From the NCBI GenBank assembly GCA_905250025.1, contig CAJNOJ010000126.1:124001-188000 (forward strand): DNA of 64,000 bases, given 5' to 3'. Under the pieces are notes generated by a model. It searched no databases. It was not told the origin of the DNA and saw only the letters and a program-made list of their open reading frames with translations. The position numbers and the translations under genes are program-made. Shown here one piece after another: positions 39,012 to 51,961 of the stretch; position 1 is the stretch's first letter; each line of letters starts with the position of its first letter. This DNA comes from Adineta ricciae. Lineage: Eukaryota; Rotifera; Eurotatoria; Adinetida; Adinetidae.

Positions 39012-39779
39012 TATTTCGTTCTTCAGTAGACGTGTGCTTGTGTGTTTTAAAACGTACTTTTGTAAATACAATCAATATCGAAAAACAAAACGTGTATTTT
39101 CTTGTGATGTATGTAATCAACGCAGAAAGAAAAACATAAGCCATTCAGTGCAGTTTTATCTAATTTGTCAGCGAAATGTAGACACCTTATTCACACAAGA
39201 ATACTTGCTTGCAGATATTCGACGAATCCATTGATGTGCATCAAAATTGTCAAGAAAAAAATGCTCAATGACGAATCTTTCGTTCTTTATGTTGTTGTTC
39301 GTTGATAGCACATGAGCCGTTCGTCATCGATTTACCTATTTCTTTCTTGCACTCTCCGTTTCATCATGTTATGCTTTTTACATGTATTTAAAAAGTACGC
39401 AAATTTCGCAAATGGAGGTAAAAACATTGAAATAAAACTCACTTCATCACTCTCGCACTACTATTAGTACTTTCTTCGAAACCCAGGGAACCTAATCGCG
39501 CGACAATCATACACAACAGCAAGGAAAAGTTGTTTTTCTGCTACGAGTAAAGCAGATCAGAATAACTACGTCTACTGGGGAGGAGTGCAAAATGTCATTC
39601 CGATCTGATTGGATTTCCGCATCAATGATAGTAAGATTTGTACGATCATCAGAGACATATTTGCAGAAAGTATCCTGACTCATATACGTCATTTGCCACG
39701 GGTAGATTCCATCTTTATCTTTGATTATGATGATTCGATTATTGATCCTTAGTTCAATACATGACCTAAAATTTAAGGT
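39012..39779. other. Intergenic; one unassigned frame
   Basis: Minus-strand open frame around 39507-39770 reads a fairly polar sequence (MTYMSQDTFCKYVSDD, LTIIDAEIQSDRNDI) that could be an exon of a small gene, but I find neither a start exon nor a domain. Otherwise nothing. Confidence 0.3.
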
Positions 39780-41870
39780 GTCTTCAACGATGTGGTAGCT
39801 GTCCGTAAAGCAGCTCGACTGTATGAACGGAATTGTATATCTGTGAGCTTCACTGAGCGTGGCATGAATGCGAATTGATTACATCCGTCCTTCGTTTATA
39901 CGAAAATATTCAAAGAAATTTTATTAACCATTAACTACGAAGGAAAAGACCTCAAAGCCTACATTCAATACTGTCGTACGAACGAATTTGAACGAATTGC
40001 TGTAAAAACCCCGAAAAAAGAAAGGTCGAAATAAAAAAACTCGAAAAAAAATCTCGAAACGCAAAATCTCGAAAAAGCATGATTCCGAAAAGAAAATATC
40101 GAAACTAAAAAAGTAGAATATTGAATGTTTTGGTACCGTCATCATCACCCTCACACACTCGCCTCTACTCCTACCCCTCACCCACACTCTTACGCTCACT
40201 CTCACCCTCAATTTCGCCATATAAATATTTCGAAATTTCATTTTTTTCGAGGTTTTAATCTTTCGAGATTTTGTTTTTCGAGATTTTTTTTCGATGTTTT
40301 TACACATTACCATTTGAACGACGCTATTCTAAGAGAATGTCCATGTGTTGGTATACATGTGGTTGTTTTCTCTATCGTATGCTTCATCGTGCTCTGCAAC
40401 TCATGGATGGCGATATCATCATACGAGTGAGTTTCTATATCAACGATGTACATCGATGCATTGAAAAGTTACACCAAGAACATCAGAATGAAAATACTAC
40501 TGCACAAGTGCCCGCAGTGTGTCATGACCAAGGTATCTCCAAATTAGATTTTGACTACTTGCAGCAAATCAGAGGTGGACTTCTTTCCTTCAACAGTTCC
40601 TTATCTATCACCAAAAAACTTAGACAAGTCTCAATAGCTTATGCGAAACTTGTGATAGGTAATCCGCACTTAATAGCGATTCTGCCCATAATGCAGATCG
40701 ATTCTTATTAGTCAAGATTACCGTTTACTTTGGTTCGTGATTACAATACTACCAAGAGCGAAGATCAGGTGTTCTTTACGATGCTCAGTGTATCTCGTAT
40801 TCATGATGTTAACTTGATAGAAGAAAGTGATCAAATCTATGAAGTGCAATTATCTCTAGCGAACGACAATGATTCAGAGCTATGCGCACTGACGAATCGA
40901 GTTCGAAAGAAGAGTTCTCCAAACTACGTACCATGACATTGGCTAGCCTTAGTATTATGTCAAACAGGACTCTTTGATAAGTCAAAAGGGATTTCCGACA
41001 TTCTACTTGGTGAAGCTTATTGAAACATAGGTGACAACTCAAAAGCACTTTTGTCTCGCAAAAAGGCGCTTGCAATCGGGCGACAATCACTTTTTCCTCT
41101 TCATCTTGACTTAACCACACGTTACACCAATACAGAAGCAGTCTATTACTACATGGGGAACTATTCGAGTGTACTGTCGTCCTACATCAAAGCGCTAGTA
41201 ATTCCAGAAGGAGTGTTACTCCTATCCATGTCGATTTGACTGCATTCCTCAACGATATTGGCGTGTTATATCATAGCATTAGTATCTATCTGAAAGCGCT
41301 TTTTTCTACACGACAGACTTGGCACTATATACAAGCTTTTGAGTAACAATCAAGAATCACTAGTTTTACGAACACGCTCTTGCAATGCGATAAAAGTCAC
41401 TTCCCTCAAATCATTTCGATCTAGTCACATTAAACGATCACATTGCTGCAGTGCATCATAATATGAATAACAATGCAACAGCATTCTTTTATTACGAGGA
41501 AACTTTGACAATTTGGCAAGCATCTGTTCCTCCTACTCATTCCGACCGAGCTACATCATATCACAGCAAGAAAAATTATTGCGAAGTCCTTTCTAGCTAT
41601 CAGAAAGTTCTTAAAATTCAATTAACATTACTTCTTCCGACTCACCCTCATTTAGCTTTATCCTACGATAACATAGGCAATCATTAGAAAGTACTTGACC
41701 GTTACAAAAAAGCCCAAGCAATTCGACAGACATCACTTCCTCAAAGTCATTCTGACTGAGTCACGTCCTTCGTCGATGTTGCCAAGATGCAGGAGAGTAT
41801 CAATATCTCGTTGTCTCACGAAAATGTTTAAAAGTACAACATTAGCCACCCTAACGCCAGTCTATTAGAT
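39780..41870 (+). pseudogene. ADP-ribosyltransferase-like + TPR gene, broken
   Basis: Remnant of the ART-TPR gene family known from rotifers. Order: an N-terminal piece (RLYERNCISVSFTERGMNAN, stop, then YTKIFKEILLTINYEGKDLK), an inverted-repeat insertion at about 40000-40310, the ART-like part (MCWYTCGCFLYRMLHRALQL to about 40920) and then kinesin-light-chain-like TPR units to 41870 (e.g. YYYMGNYSSVLSSYIKAL; LLPTHPHLALSYDNIG). Several in-frame stops and frame changes interrupt it, including after IDSY (40709) and after SPNYVP (40934). In the ART part the usual catalytic-Arg position reads CHDQG and the ExE turn reads EDQ, so it is inactive as well as truncated. Family assignment is from recollected family patterns, not a search. 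Confidence 0.7.
40000..40310. repeat. Inverted-repeat element with C-rich centre
   Basis: Left arm (~40002-40110) has repeated TCGAAA/CTCGAAA units separated by A runs; right arm (~40218-40302) has the complement (TTTCGAG/TTTTCGA) in reverse order, so the arms can pair imperfectly. Shared core: CGAAAAAAAATCTCGAAA. The loop (~40140-40215) is a pyrimidine-rich CTC/CAC stretch. It sits inside the broken ART-TPR gene. It could be a small non-autonomous element or expanded simple sequence. No target-site duplication was resolved. Confidence 0.5.
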
Positions 41871-42418
41871 CTAAGTAGTCTCAATTCCGTCCGAGACTAA
41901 AATGGTTTCACTCAGCTCTCAGCACCAATATGCAAATACTCAGGAACAGCGTCCGAAGAAACATACGAAACAACAAATCATTTGAAGGAAAAAGTTTGTG
42001 TTCGTTTTCAAACTATTATGTATCATTGCGCCGAGTTTTTCTTTACTGAATTGTTTTTATAAATATCTACAGAATTGACCCTCAAGTAATCAGCTGACTA
42101 TCTCTTATGTTATCTTTTCGAACTTGTTTTTCTCATCTATATAACCATGTTTGCATATGAAAGTATCATTTCCCCTCAGTAAGTTACACAGCATGTCTTT
42201 CAACATGATTTAAGTTCTACTAGTGCGAATTCATCCAGAGAATTCTGTAAAGTTTTCACCGTCATCCTATTGCGATAAACTATCCACCGTATGTCTTAAT
42301 GATTTTTATTTGATAAAGTACAAAAAAGAAGTATACAAAAAAAGCCCTAAATATGAAAATATAGAAACAAAAAAAACAACACTGCTTACATGAAAACATT
42401 ATCATGTAATAACAAAGT
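41871..42418. other. Intergenic
   Basis: AT-rich; a frame remnant of the TPR pseudogene may reach about 41870. No gene. Confidence 0.4.
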
Positions 42419-45400
42419 TTAAACTTCTGTAACATTCGATAAACTACCTTGTGATTCTCTTCGGTTAACTAAAGCAGATGATGTTCGTAATGATTTCTTT
42501 TGAACAGATTTATCTTGTTTGGTTTTGTTAACTGTCGAAGTGGCTTTGGATTTCCCGCCATTTGGATTGACTTCTAGTGGAAATCGATACGGTGATCTAC
42601 TTGGTAGTCGTTGAATGCCACTGCTAACTGGTTCAATAACCTGAGGAGTGAGAATAGTAGCAGTAGCAACTTTTTCTTCCAATGGTCGTTGAGGTGGTGG
42701 ACCGTATACATAACAATGCGGATGTTTTTTTTGAGCTCTTCTTAATTGTTGTTGACGCCATGCTTGCATATGTTGGGCATGACTCATTTGTGTACGTAAT
42801 GTTGACAGATTTGCTACTGAAGAACCAGCTGTGATAGGATAGTCAGCTGTAGAGTGATTCGATTCAGGAACACCCTGAAAAATCGGTGTACCATTGTTTT
42901 GAGATGTTACGATATGTGTTGGGTCAAGAGACGCTTGACGTTGATAGGCCGGGCGTTTCAGTCTAAGTTCACTGCCAGATGTCGACGATGGTGGTTGAAT
43001 GGTGACAGTCGGTAGTTGCGAGCTACGCGCCTTAGGAGCGAAATCAGATTTTGCTGCCTGACTAATGATTGAAGATGCATTGGAGCGAGATGTAGTCGGA
43101 TGTTGTGCAGTAACATCGTATAGCATTTGTGAACGAACAGCAATGTATCGTTCTGCTGGGCTCTGAGGAAAATTGTCAGCAGCAGCAGCAGGAACGACTG
43201 TTGAAGGTACTGAAAGCAGACGATTTATTGCTTGAGGTCGTATTGCAGGCGCTATTTGTATTTCCGGCGTCGGTGTTGTCACCCTAAGAAAGATGGGAAA
43301 ATGTAACTCATCAATAGAATTGAAACTTTTTCGAGCACATACTGTACTCTTCGTTGTATCATTTCAGGAGCAATAATTGTTGGGACAGATTGTGAAGTGG
43401 GTATAATGGCAGCCGCTTGTACCGGCTGCTGCTGTTGTTCATCCATTAGATTGCTTCGTTGTATACGTAAGAGAGCAAGACGGTTTTGTGCTTGTTTCCT
43501 TAGATCAAATAGGTGATAATTGTTAAGTATTGTATATGCAAGAAACCAACGAAAACGTGCTTGTTTGCGTTTTCGAATCTTCTCTAATTTACGAGCTTCC
43601 TTTGGGTCAACCATATGAGCGAGAGTCGAATAGGCTGTAGATATGTTGTCAACAACGATCTGTTTGCCTGGTAAAGGTTTGCCCAATGGTTTATCTTCTT
43701 GATCATCATCATCATCATCATCTCCTTCTTCTTCTTCTTCTTCCTCGTCTTCTTCTTCATCAACATTTTCTTCTTCTCCAGTTTCCTCTTCAGATTCTTC
43801 TTCTTGGTCAGTTTCCACAGTCGATTCTTCCGTTTGCTGTTCTTCTTCTTTCAAAGCGTTCTGTGATGATCGTTTACTTGCTTGCTTTATGGAATTATTC
43901 GACGAAGATTGAATGGATCCTGTATGAGAATAGGAACGATTGATAACTCCTGATGGAACTGTGTTCTGGATAATTTCAGAATAATGACTACTATCATCAT
44001 TCGTGTTACTATGACCATGTGTCAACGACGAATTAGTCGAACGTCGTTGAGTTAGTGGAGGTGTACTTTGTTGAGCTTGACGATAGGATACATTTCGTAG
44101 AGAATGCAAATCACTTGATTTCGACGCTTGATCATATGGCGGTGGAGAATAAACATTGCTCAATCGAGCAGCACGTTCTTCATCTGTAGGTATAGTGTCA
44201 TAATGATTTTCTTCTTTGATTCGTGAAACAGCCGTGGAAAGCTTCGGCACTATCTGGCCTACGGTATCATACGATGTCAATAATAACTCTTGTACTGGTG
44301 CCGATGTCAGCATACTGCCATCGTCGAGTGCTTCTGGTGACGATTGTTTTGTCGTTTGTCGATCGAATGCAGGTTTTTTCTTTGGCATAATCATTCTAAC
44401 CGTGTCGTAGGTTTTAACAATACGGCCGCCATCATCGTCTTCATCGTCTTCTTTTACGAGTGCTGGTTTAGAAACTTTTTCCTTCGAGGGCTTCTTCTTG
44501 ATGGATTCGTGCCGCTTTGGTGCACCATCCTCGTCTTCATCGTTGTCTTGTTTAGTTTTCGCTTTTCGTCGTTCTTTCTCTTTTTTCTTCTTTTCTAATT
44601 CCTGTTTTTTCTTTTGAGCAGCGATCTGTTTCTGTTTCGACACACCACCATCATCATCATCGTCATCGATTTCTTGTTTAACTTTCACTCTGCGTTGTTC
44701 CTTTTCTTTCTTCTGCTTCTCTAATTCTTCCTTCTTCTTTTGAGCTGCAATTCGTTCACGTTTTGAAATGCCACCATCATCGTCATCATCATCATCTGCA
44801 CGATTCGGTTGCTTCTTCTTCTTCTTCTCGGCGTCTTTCTTCTTTTTCTTCTCTTCAAGTTCTTTCTTTTGTCTAGCAATCAACTTTGGATTAATACCAC
44901 CGTCATCATCATCGTATTCTTCTTCCGCTAAGTCTTGTCGTCGAGGTGCACGCGGTGGTGATGATCGTGGAATGGGTAGTAGCACAGGCTGTTGCTGAGG
45001 TATTATTTTTGATATAGAAGATATAGATGGTGGTTTTATTCCGCCGTCATCGTCAAAATTATCATCATTGTCCTGTTCGTTCTCTGATGAGAGGTCTGCA
45101 CGAGGAGGCACTGCAGGGGGAAGATCCGATAGTGATGGTAAAACAGGTCGCTGTTGAGGAATAAGTCGCGCTATCGTAGAAATCTCTGGTGTTGTAGGAC
45201 CACCATCTTCTCCTTCTTCTTCTTCTTCTTCTTCAGCAATGTTATTATCAATACTTGGCTTCCGTGGTTTCGATTTCTGACTGTCTCTGTCCGAATTCTA
45301 ATAGTATGCACAAGAATGAATATGTCTTCGTATTTTACATGAATCTTACCGATGATGGACTTGGAGATTTTTTCTGTGTCTTTGTCTCTCTTATCGAAAG

Positions 45401-48400
45401 ACCTTGCTCATCATCATCGTCATTACTGCCGTTGCCGCTGGCAATGGAGTTTCGCTTTTTAATGCTTGATTTCGCTGGCTTTATGCGTTCTTGTGCGTCC
45501 ACTTTTGTCTTCTGCGGTATCGTTTTACTTCCATTACGAGTTGGCTTTTCCATCGGCTTCTTAACTATCGTCCTTTCCTGAACTACATGGACATCATCGT
45601 CCAGTTCACCTGGGGCAATGCAACACTCATCATCATAACACCTTTTCGGTCGACGTTGAATAACATCGTCATACAGTGAATAGCAAAATGCTATAAGAAA
45701 CAAATCAACATAAGAACTCAATTGTGCACAACTCTTACCCAGCATAATAGGATTGGTATGTGTGACTTCCATATGTAAGTAGGACACATACGCAGCGAAG
45801 CCAAGATCTAAACCAAAAGATTAACTATTTCCTCTTTGGCAGAGATGCGGATGGCTCACCAAATTTTTCTAATGGCCGTCCAAGAAAACTGCAGTCAAGT
45901 CGGGCCATGTATACAACATTCAGTGCGGTCGCTTTGATCAAACGGATGATACACGACGCAATACCGAGGAAGCAATCTATTTTATCACGAAAGAAAAAAT
46001 ATTCATCATTTCTCTCTTTCTCTTCGATAAACTTCTTTCTTACCAGCAAAGAAATTGAAATAGACGAATATGGCATAAGTTTTCCGATTTTTCAAATTTA
46101 ACTTTTCATCCATATCTTGTATAAAGAAGAACTTTCCTGCTGACGATGTACTAACCATTTTTAGCAAGTAAACCACCAGAACAGGCACGGTAAAAGTGAG
46201 CACTAATTCAATATAACGTAATTGCAAAGAGATAATTCGAAGGAAACTGAGAATTAAAAAGATCAGATGAAAACAAATCACAAATCCCCAAGCCATATAA
46301 CCAACGAGAAAGCCTGAGTAATGAACCGATTTCGATGCTATGGAATTCGCAGTGAAATTCGCTGCTGATGGCACATCTTCGTAAATACCTTTGTATAGAT
46401 CCTTGCGATGTTTTTTATAATTTTGCATGCCAATATATAATTGAAATCCATAGATGCAAACAGTGATAACCGCACTAGCGATAATTTCTAATCGTAACGA
46501 AAATATTCCTTTGAATTCTAAAGAATTCAAATGATTAAAAAAAACATCTAAAATTGCATCAGCGAAAACGAAGAAATGACTCACCGATATTCAATGTGCT
46601 TTCAATGTAATATCGAACGAATGAGATATGTCCTGTAGTTCGAGAGATATACAGAAAAACGAATGTGCAAGCCAAATAGTAGAGAAAAACGATTGCCACG
46701 GTATATGTACAAGTTGCCATTGTGGTAAAACGAAAATCATCATCCCATTGATAAATTGAACGAAAAAACTTTTTCACACGTGAGTCATTGTCTTTATTTA
46801 ACATTTGATTTTCATGTTCGAAATCTTCCAATTGGTCTATATTCGCTTTTGTCGAATAATTCGTGCGAACCGTCGGCAGGTTGCGTCGAAATAATTTTTT
46901 AACGTAATATTTCGCAAATTCAGATTCATCATGTTGAACAACAGGTGCCACCCATATACTTTGCTTTTTCTTCATTGGAACATAGATGGAATCGTAAGCA
47001 AAACGTACCCATAGCTCGGCACCAATATACGACAACAAGATAAAATGTGGAGTGTTTTTTATTAATCCGTAGATGATAAACCACGTGCCAAGCTCCTAAA
47101 ACATTCATACAGTTATTAGTCAAAATCAAAAGGTAACGTACCACTCGTAATTTTGCCTCTTCCAAAGCGGAGTAGTATCTTGATAATGGTAAAAAGCCCA
47201 TACACGAGCCTTCGCGAATAATTGCATAAATAATATCACCTAATATATACAGACAAACAAAAAATCGTACAGCAATATTACGTAATTGTAATGACGCCAG
47301 CACCGGATAATATCGCAGTCTAGAAAAGAATTTGTTTATCTATTTGATATCAATGTAAGGAATTTGCTCTTACCCAACAAGAATAACAATTGCTATTCGG
47401 ATAAGTAATTCGATAAGAACGCCCTGATTCAGTGGATCACCTGTACTAAATAGCAGTTCTTCAAAGATTTTCAGTACTTCAAATGCAAGGATGCCGAAAA
47501 CTGTGGCGGTAGTAAAACGATTTGTTGTTCGAAATGGTTCGATTGGGGCGATCAAGCCTACATACTTCTTCGTAAGTTATATCCGAGCAAAAACTAAATC
47601 TTACCCGGTCGACCATCACAAAGATCTGTACATCGTTTTTCTCGTTTAATCGACCAGGAAAATATTAAAATTAAAGCCGATGCAATGGGGAAGAAGATTA
47701 AGTTTCCCAATCGATAATCCGATATGTTTTCACATCGTGTTACTAAACGTAACGTATCATTCACTAGCAGATCTAATCGTGTCTCATCTGTAATATCGTA
47801 TCTATACGATGAGAAATGCGTGTATGTTGTCACGATAAATAGCAGTGATAAGAAGAATACACTCAATCCACCAACCCAGCACAATCGAACCAGATCACGT
47901 TTATTCGGGCTTTTTAGCGGACCAACATTGTGTGGTAGACTAAACAGAAAACGAATGAAAATCAAATGAGAAATGCAGAACACTCAAAGAAAATAGTTGA
48001 TACACGTAAGAAAACTAAGAGTTATTTCAACTACAGCTGAGTTTTAATTAAGAATAAACAAAAGAAAAACTAGCATGTGAAAGAAAATTGCTAGAAATTG
48101 GCATACGTTAAATATCGATAAAAATCCCGTCTATTGGATATGAATATATATACATATATATTTATATTGAAAGACAAATATATGAAAAGAAAAGAAATCA
48201 CTTACATGAAATCCATAATTTCTTGAGCGAGAGTCTGCCGACGATCTTCGACATGATACTCTGATAATGGAATCTTCGCAATAGTTTGAATATCATTTTC
48301 GCTTCTGTACAAACATTATTGAATTTAATATCAAATCAATATTTCATATTTACTTCTGACTTGGCACTAATCGTCGTTTATCTTCTTTCGTTTCCTTTCT

Positions 48401-50620
48401 CTTCGCTTGTTTTCTTTTCTTCTGAACTTTGAGACAATATTTACAAAAACTACAAATCAACGTAGACTATCTTACAAGCGTACAATCCGAACACTTACTC
48501 TCGACTCTGTTTGAAACACCCGAATAGTATCCAACGGACAGGTTTGAATGACAAACCATAAAGTACAAAGATCAAAATAAATCCGATCAAGATCTGTTTG
48601 CCTTGTTTCGAAACTAAAAATAATTGAAGGATATTATCTGCATGTGCTCCGGGCAAACAGATAATATTCTATTCATAACACTCCAATGAGGCATTTTGAA
48701 ATATGTACTGGCAAAGATTACACGACGAATAAAAAGAAATGTAAAGTGGTATGTCATCTACTTAATGCTTTTTCTTTTCTTTACAGATTTTGAACTATTT
48801 AGCATGAAAGAATATGTTACGTCATCGACTTGAAGAGGTAAGATATCCTTTTTTTTACATCGTTTCAAGTTAAATATCCGTCAGATTTAATTGCTTCTTT
48901 TTCTCTAAATGATGACTTCCTTTTGTCTTATCTTGAGTATAATGTATATGTCAACAAAGGACGACCTTGAGAGAAAAATATCTCCTCTGACAAGCAAATA
49001 TGACTGATGTATACCTTTGTACAAATGTCACATTTCTTTATCTCGAAAGTTTTTTTTTCCTTCATTCTAATCAACATTTCTCTTGCAAACTAAAATAAAA
49101 TAAGTCTTACTTCTTTCACAGAGAAGACCACCATATAGAAACGAACAGGAACACTTGAATCCCGATAATGTATTTACGCAACGGCCATGTTTGCCACATA
49201 CGATATTTGCAAAGCAAAAATCAAGTACTAGATGAATTCAAACAAGTCGCATAGGAGAGAAAAAAAATCGAAATTAATAAATTAAACGTACCATATTCAC
49301 ATACATGATCGTAGTCCGTGTCATCTTCCACATTACTCAATGAACAAACGATTTTATCTGACACTAAATATGTCGTTAGAAGGTAAACTGTTGAATCATT
49401 GCTGATAACATTCCAGTCGAGTTGATCACAGATTCCTCGAATATCTTCCAATTGCTCGAATTCATCTCCTTCATCAGCGGAGTCGAGATCGTCGTATTCG
49501 TATTCATCTAGTTCTGTTGTGTAATTCGATGGATACGCATCTGTCATGTTCTGCTCTTTGTAATAATCATAATCATCGTAAACGTCCGGATCGATATGGT
49601 CATGAATGAACTTTTGTTTGTGTTTTCGAGTCGATTGTTTGACCTTTTTCGAACGCCTTGATATGCGTAAACCAGCTTCGTTTAGTTCATTAATTACTTT
49701 TTCTTTTAATTTATAATAACGAACGCGAACTTCACGAAATTTATTCTTCATACGTTGCCAACGACCTTGATCATCCATCAAAATCTCGGCAATTCTCTTT
49801 CCTTAAAAGCAAAAGAAGACGACAAGTGCGACAACATATGAATAATTTCCTTGAATTAGTCTCTGCTTGTTTCTTTACCTTTCAATAGCAGAGGATCGAT
49901 ATCGATCATTAATGAAGTAAGATTATTTTTCGTTAATACATGAGCGGCATAGAATAATTCCACTGTATTGCGAATTTGCATTAAGTTTGAATGATTTGAG
50001 TGTAACAAATTACATGTCTGATTGGCCTCACTAGGCGTTGAAGTAACATTCGATAAGTAATAACAAGAGCCACCTAAACGTCTCCAGCCTTTGGGACAAC
50101 GGAATCGATTGACTAAAATCAAACAAGTTCAATCATTTTTCTTTCATTCCGCGTCAATACTATTAATATGTAAATAAGTATAACTATCGATTTCATGCAA
50201 CCTTGATTGACAAGTGTTTATTAACAAAACATATTCGAACGTCTTCTTCGATACTCTCCGTCAATGCTGATAATTAACTTTTGATAAAATACAAACAAAA
50301 CACATTTTCGATCGACAAAAAAGGCTTCATTTCATCTAGGCACTCAGACTGCATATGTCGTTCTAAGCAACTCAATGCGATTTATAGCAAGAGATGACCT
50401 TCAATTTAACAAAAAAAAAAAGAGAGACTCGTTTATCATTCATCGAACTATACGTACCAGCTTCTTTGATTTTACCGATTATTGATGGAAATTTATCCCA
50501 TAGTGAAGTAATATCATCGAGTTCGAGATTTTGTAAATAAGCTGGCAATGCACATCTTGTCGGTTCAAAAAGGAAACACGTTAAAACAACAATGATCAAT
50601 GCTAAAGTAATGTTCTTCAT
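42419..50620 (-). CDS. C-type-lectin/EGF/STRA6-like multispan receptor (fusion architecture)
   Basis: Seventeen exons join in exact phase to 2130 residues: 50458-50620, 49879-50112, 49292-49801, 49111-49227, 48499-48613, 48354-48449, 48206-48304, 47605-47939, 47374-47557, 47142-47319, 46585-47095, 46044-46547, 45860-45976, 45739-45807, 45350-45690, 43343-45297, 42419-43283. Order: signal peptide; C-type-lectin-like half domain (CPKGWRRLGGSCYYLS, residues ~56-132); acidic/Tyr linker to ~300; EGF (six Cys, ~303-340); TM (IGFILIFVLYGLS); cytosolic basic loop; a second TM (LVRLCWVGGLSVFFLSLLFI); then a STRA6-like receptor: CTDLCDGRPGLIAP (STRA6: ...CVRGRPGLP), YYPVLASL, RLIKATALNVVYMARLD, YLHMEVTHTNPIMLAFC. 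Residues ~1100-1770 are a disordered D/E/K insert with DDDDGG repeats; the STRA6 C-terminal block RFRWFLAYTILNN...LRKQ follows. STRA6 takes retinol from RBP4 into cells. Whether this protein transports retinol is not known. Confidence 0.78.
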
Positions 50621-51961
50621 ATATATGGAATAAGATAGCGAGTAGATCGGACGGTAAGTGATAAGGACAAAATCTATTTTTATCTTTTAAGAAACCGCAA
50701 GACGATGTTTGTACACATACCAAAAAACGAGTACAAAATGACTGGCAATTTATCGTTCTTGACGATTTTTGTATAGTTCTCTCCGATGGCGACAAGGCTT
50801 GATAGGATGGGTAACAGCGATGGAGAAAAAAAAGAGGAGAAAGAGAAGAAGAAGAAGCAGAAGAATAGAAAAAGAAAAAAAAAAACATCTCAGTGACGCA
50901 TATGCAGAAGAACAGAAGAAAGAAAGAAAAAAAGGATTCGGTGGACTGACTAGCAGGATAGAATATGAGCTTTTTGACATGCAACAATTGCCAGCAGTAG
51001 CCACAAGTTCACCACCTTTCTGCTTTTTCTTCTATGCGTCGTTCTTTCTCCTTCCTCTTCTTCTCTACTTTACATATCTTCATTAAATCAATACTATCGT
51101 ACAAATACGCCTGCCTGTTTGCTCGTAGGCCACATCACAGCTTTCCTTGTACTGACCGATAGTTAAGTTCATTTGTGAACGATATCTATTCAATAAGTAA
51201 ATTGTTAGGATACTCAACAAGAGAAGAAAAAAGGCCAACAGAACATCAAGAAGATTAGCTTCTACCCGTAAGAGAGAACGAGATTACTAATCAATCAACA
51301 ACGGCTCATTTACAAATAACCATTCAATTGACGAGATAAACTGCGTTTATTCTACGCGAATACTCGCGAATGCGAAATATTCAGATCAAACAGCTCAGTG
51401 CCGATTATTGCAGTAAATATACACTGTTCTCGTCGTCTACATATCACTTAACACTATGTATTCATCGAAACAAAGACTCTAATTAGGCTGTAGGCAATGT
51501 TATTGGACGTATAACATACAGTAATTGTCATAATGAAATCGAACAATAACATTTGCACATAGGCAATACAAAACATTGCAATTGATGGGTCATCGTCTTG
51601 TAAAGCACGTCCTTGTCTCTAAAGAACGTTTAGACGAGTATCGAGTATCTTTAATTTATTTCAATGTACTCCAAAATGAATATCAATACATACATACATA
51701 CAATCTTGCTCGACAAATATATGCATATCAAATTTTCCTTGTCTTTGCCTATTCGAAAGAATAATCGAATCTTTTCTATTCTATTACTAATCCGTAAAAG
51801 GTAAGTTAATTAGTTGTCGGTGTAAATGAATTCCATAGCATATGGAAATGTATGTTTTTGTCGGAAATGAACATTTTCTCTTTCGGTCATGATCTTGTCC
51901 ATGGCACCATCTATTGATAAATCAGTTTTGTAGAAAGAAAAAACAAATACTGTCAATAGTA
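50621..51961. other. Divergent intergenic region
   Basis: About 1.3 kb upstream of both the STRA6-like gene (-) and an unknown plus gene. A purine-rich stretch at about 50820-50935 generates spurious Lys/Glu- or Phe/Ser-rich frames on both strands. No gene seen. Confidence 0.45.

Noticed and set aside
42419-45111. Two stand-alone disordered proteins at 42419-43282 and 43279-45111
   Set aside because: A GTATGTG donor and TTCTTAG acceptor join them in frame, and the STRA6 C-terminal block between them ties both to the upstream exons.
43686-45581. Plus-strand frames rich in His, Leu, Ser and Phe opposite the STRA6-like gene
   Set aside because: They are the antisense of GAT/GAA/GAG-rich codons of the Asp/Glu/Lys insert; no splice or domain support.
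50565-51086. Phe/Ser-rich and Lys/Arg-rich frames on both strands
   Set aside because: Produced by one long purine-rich tract; low complexity.
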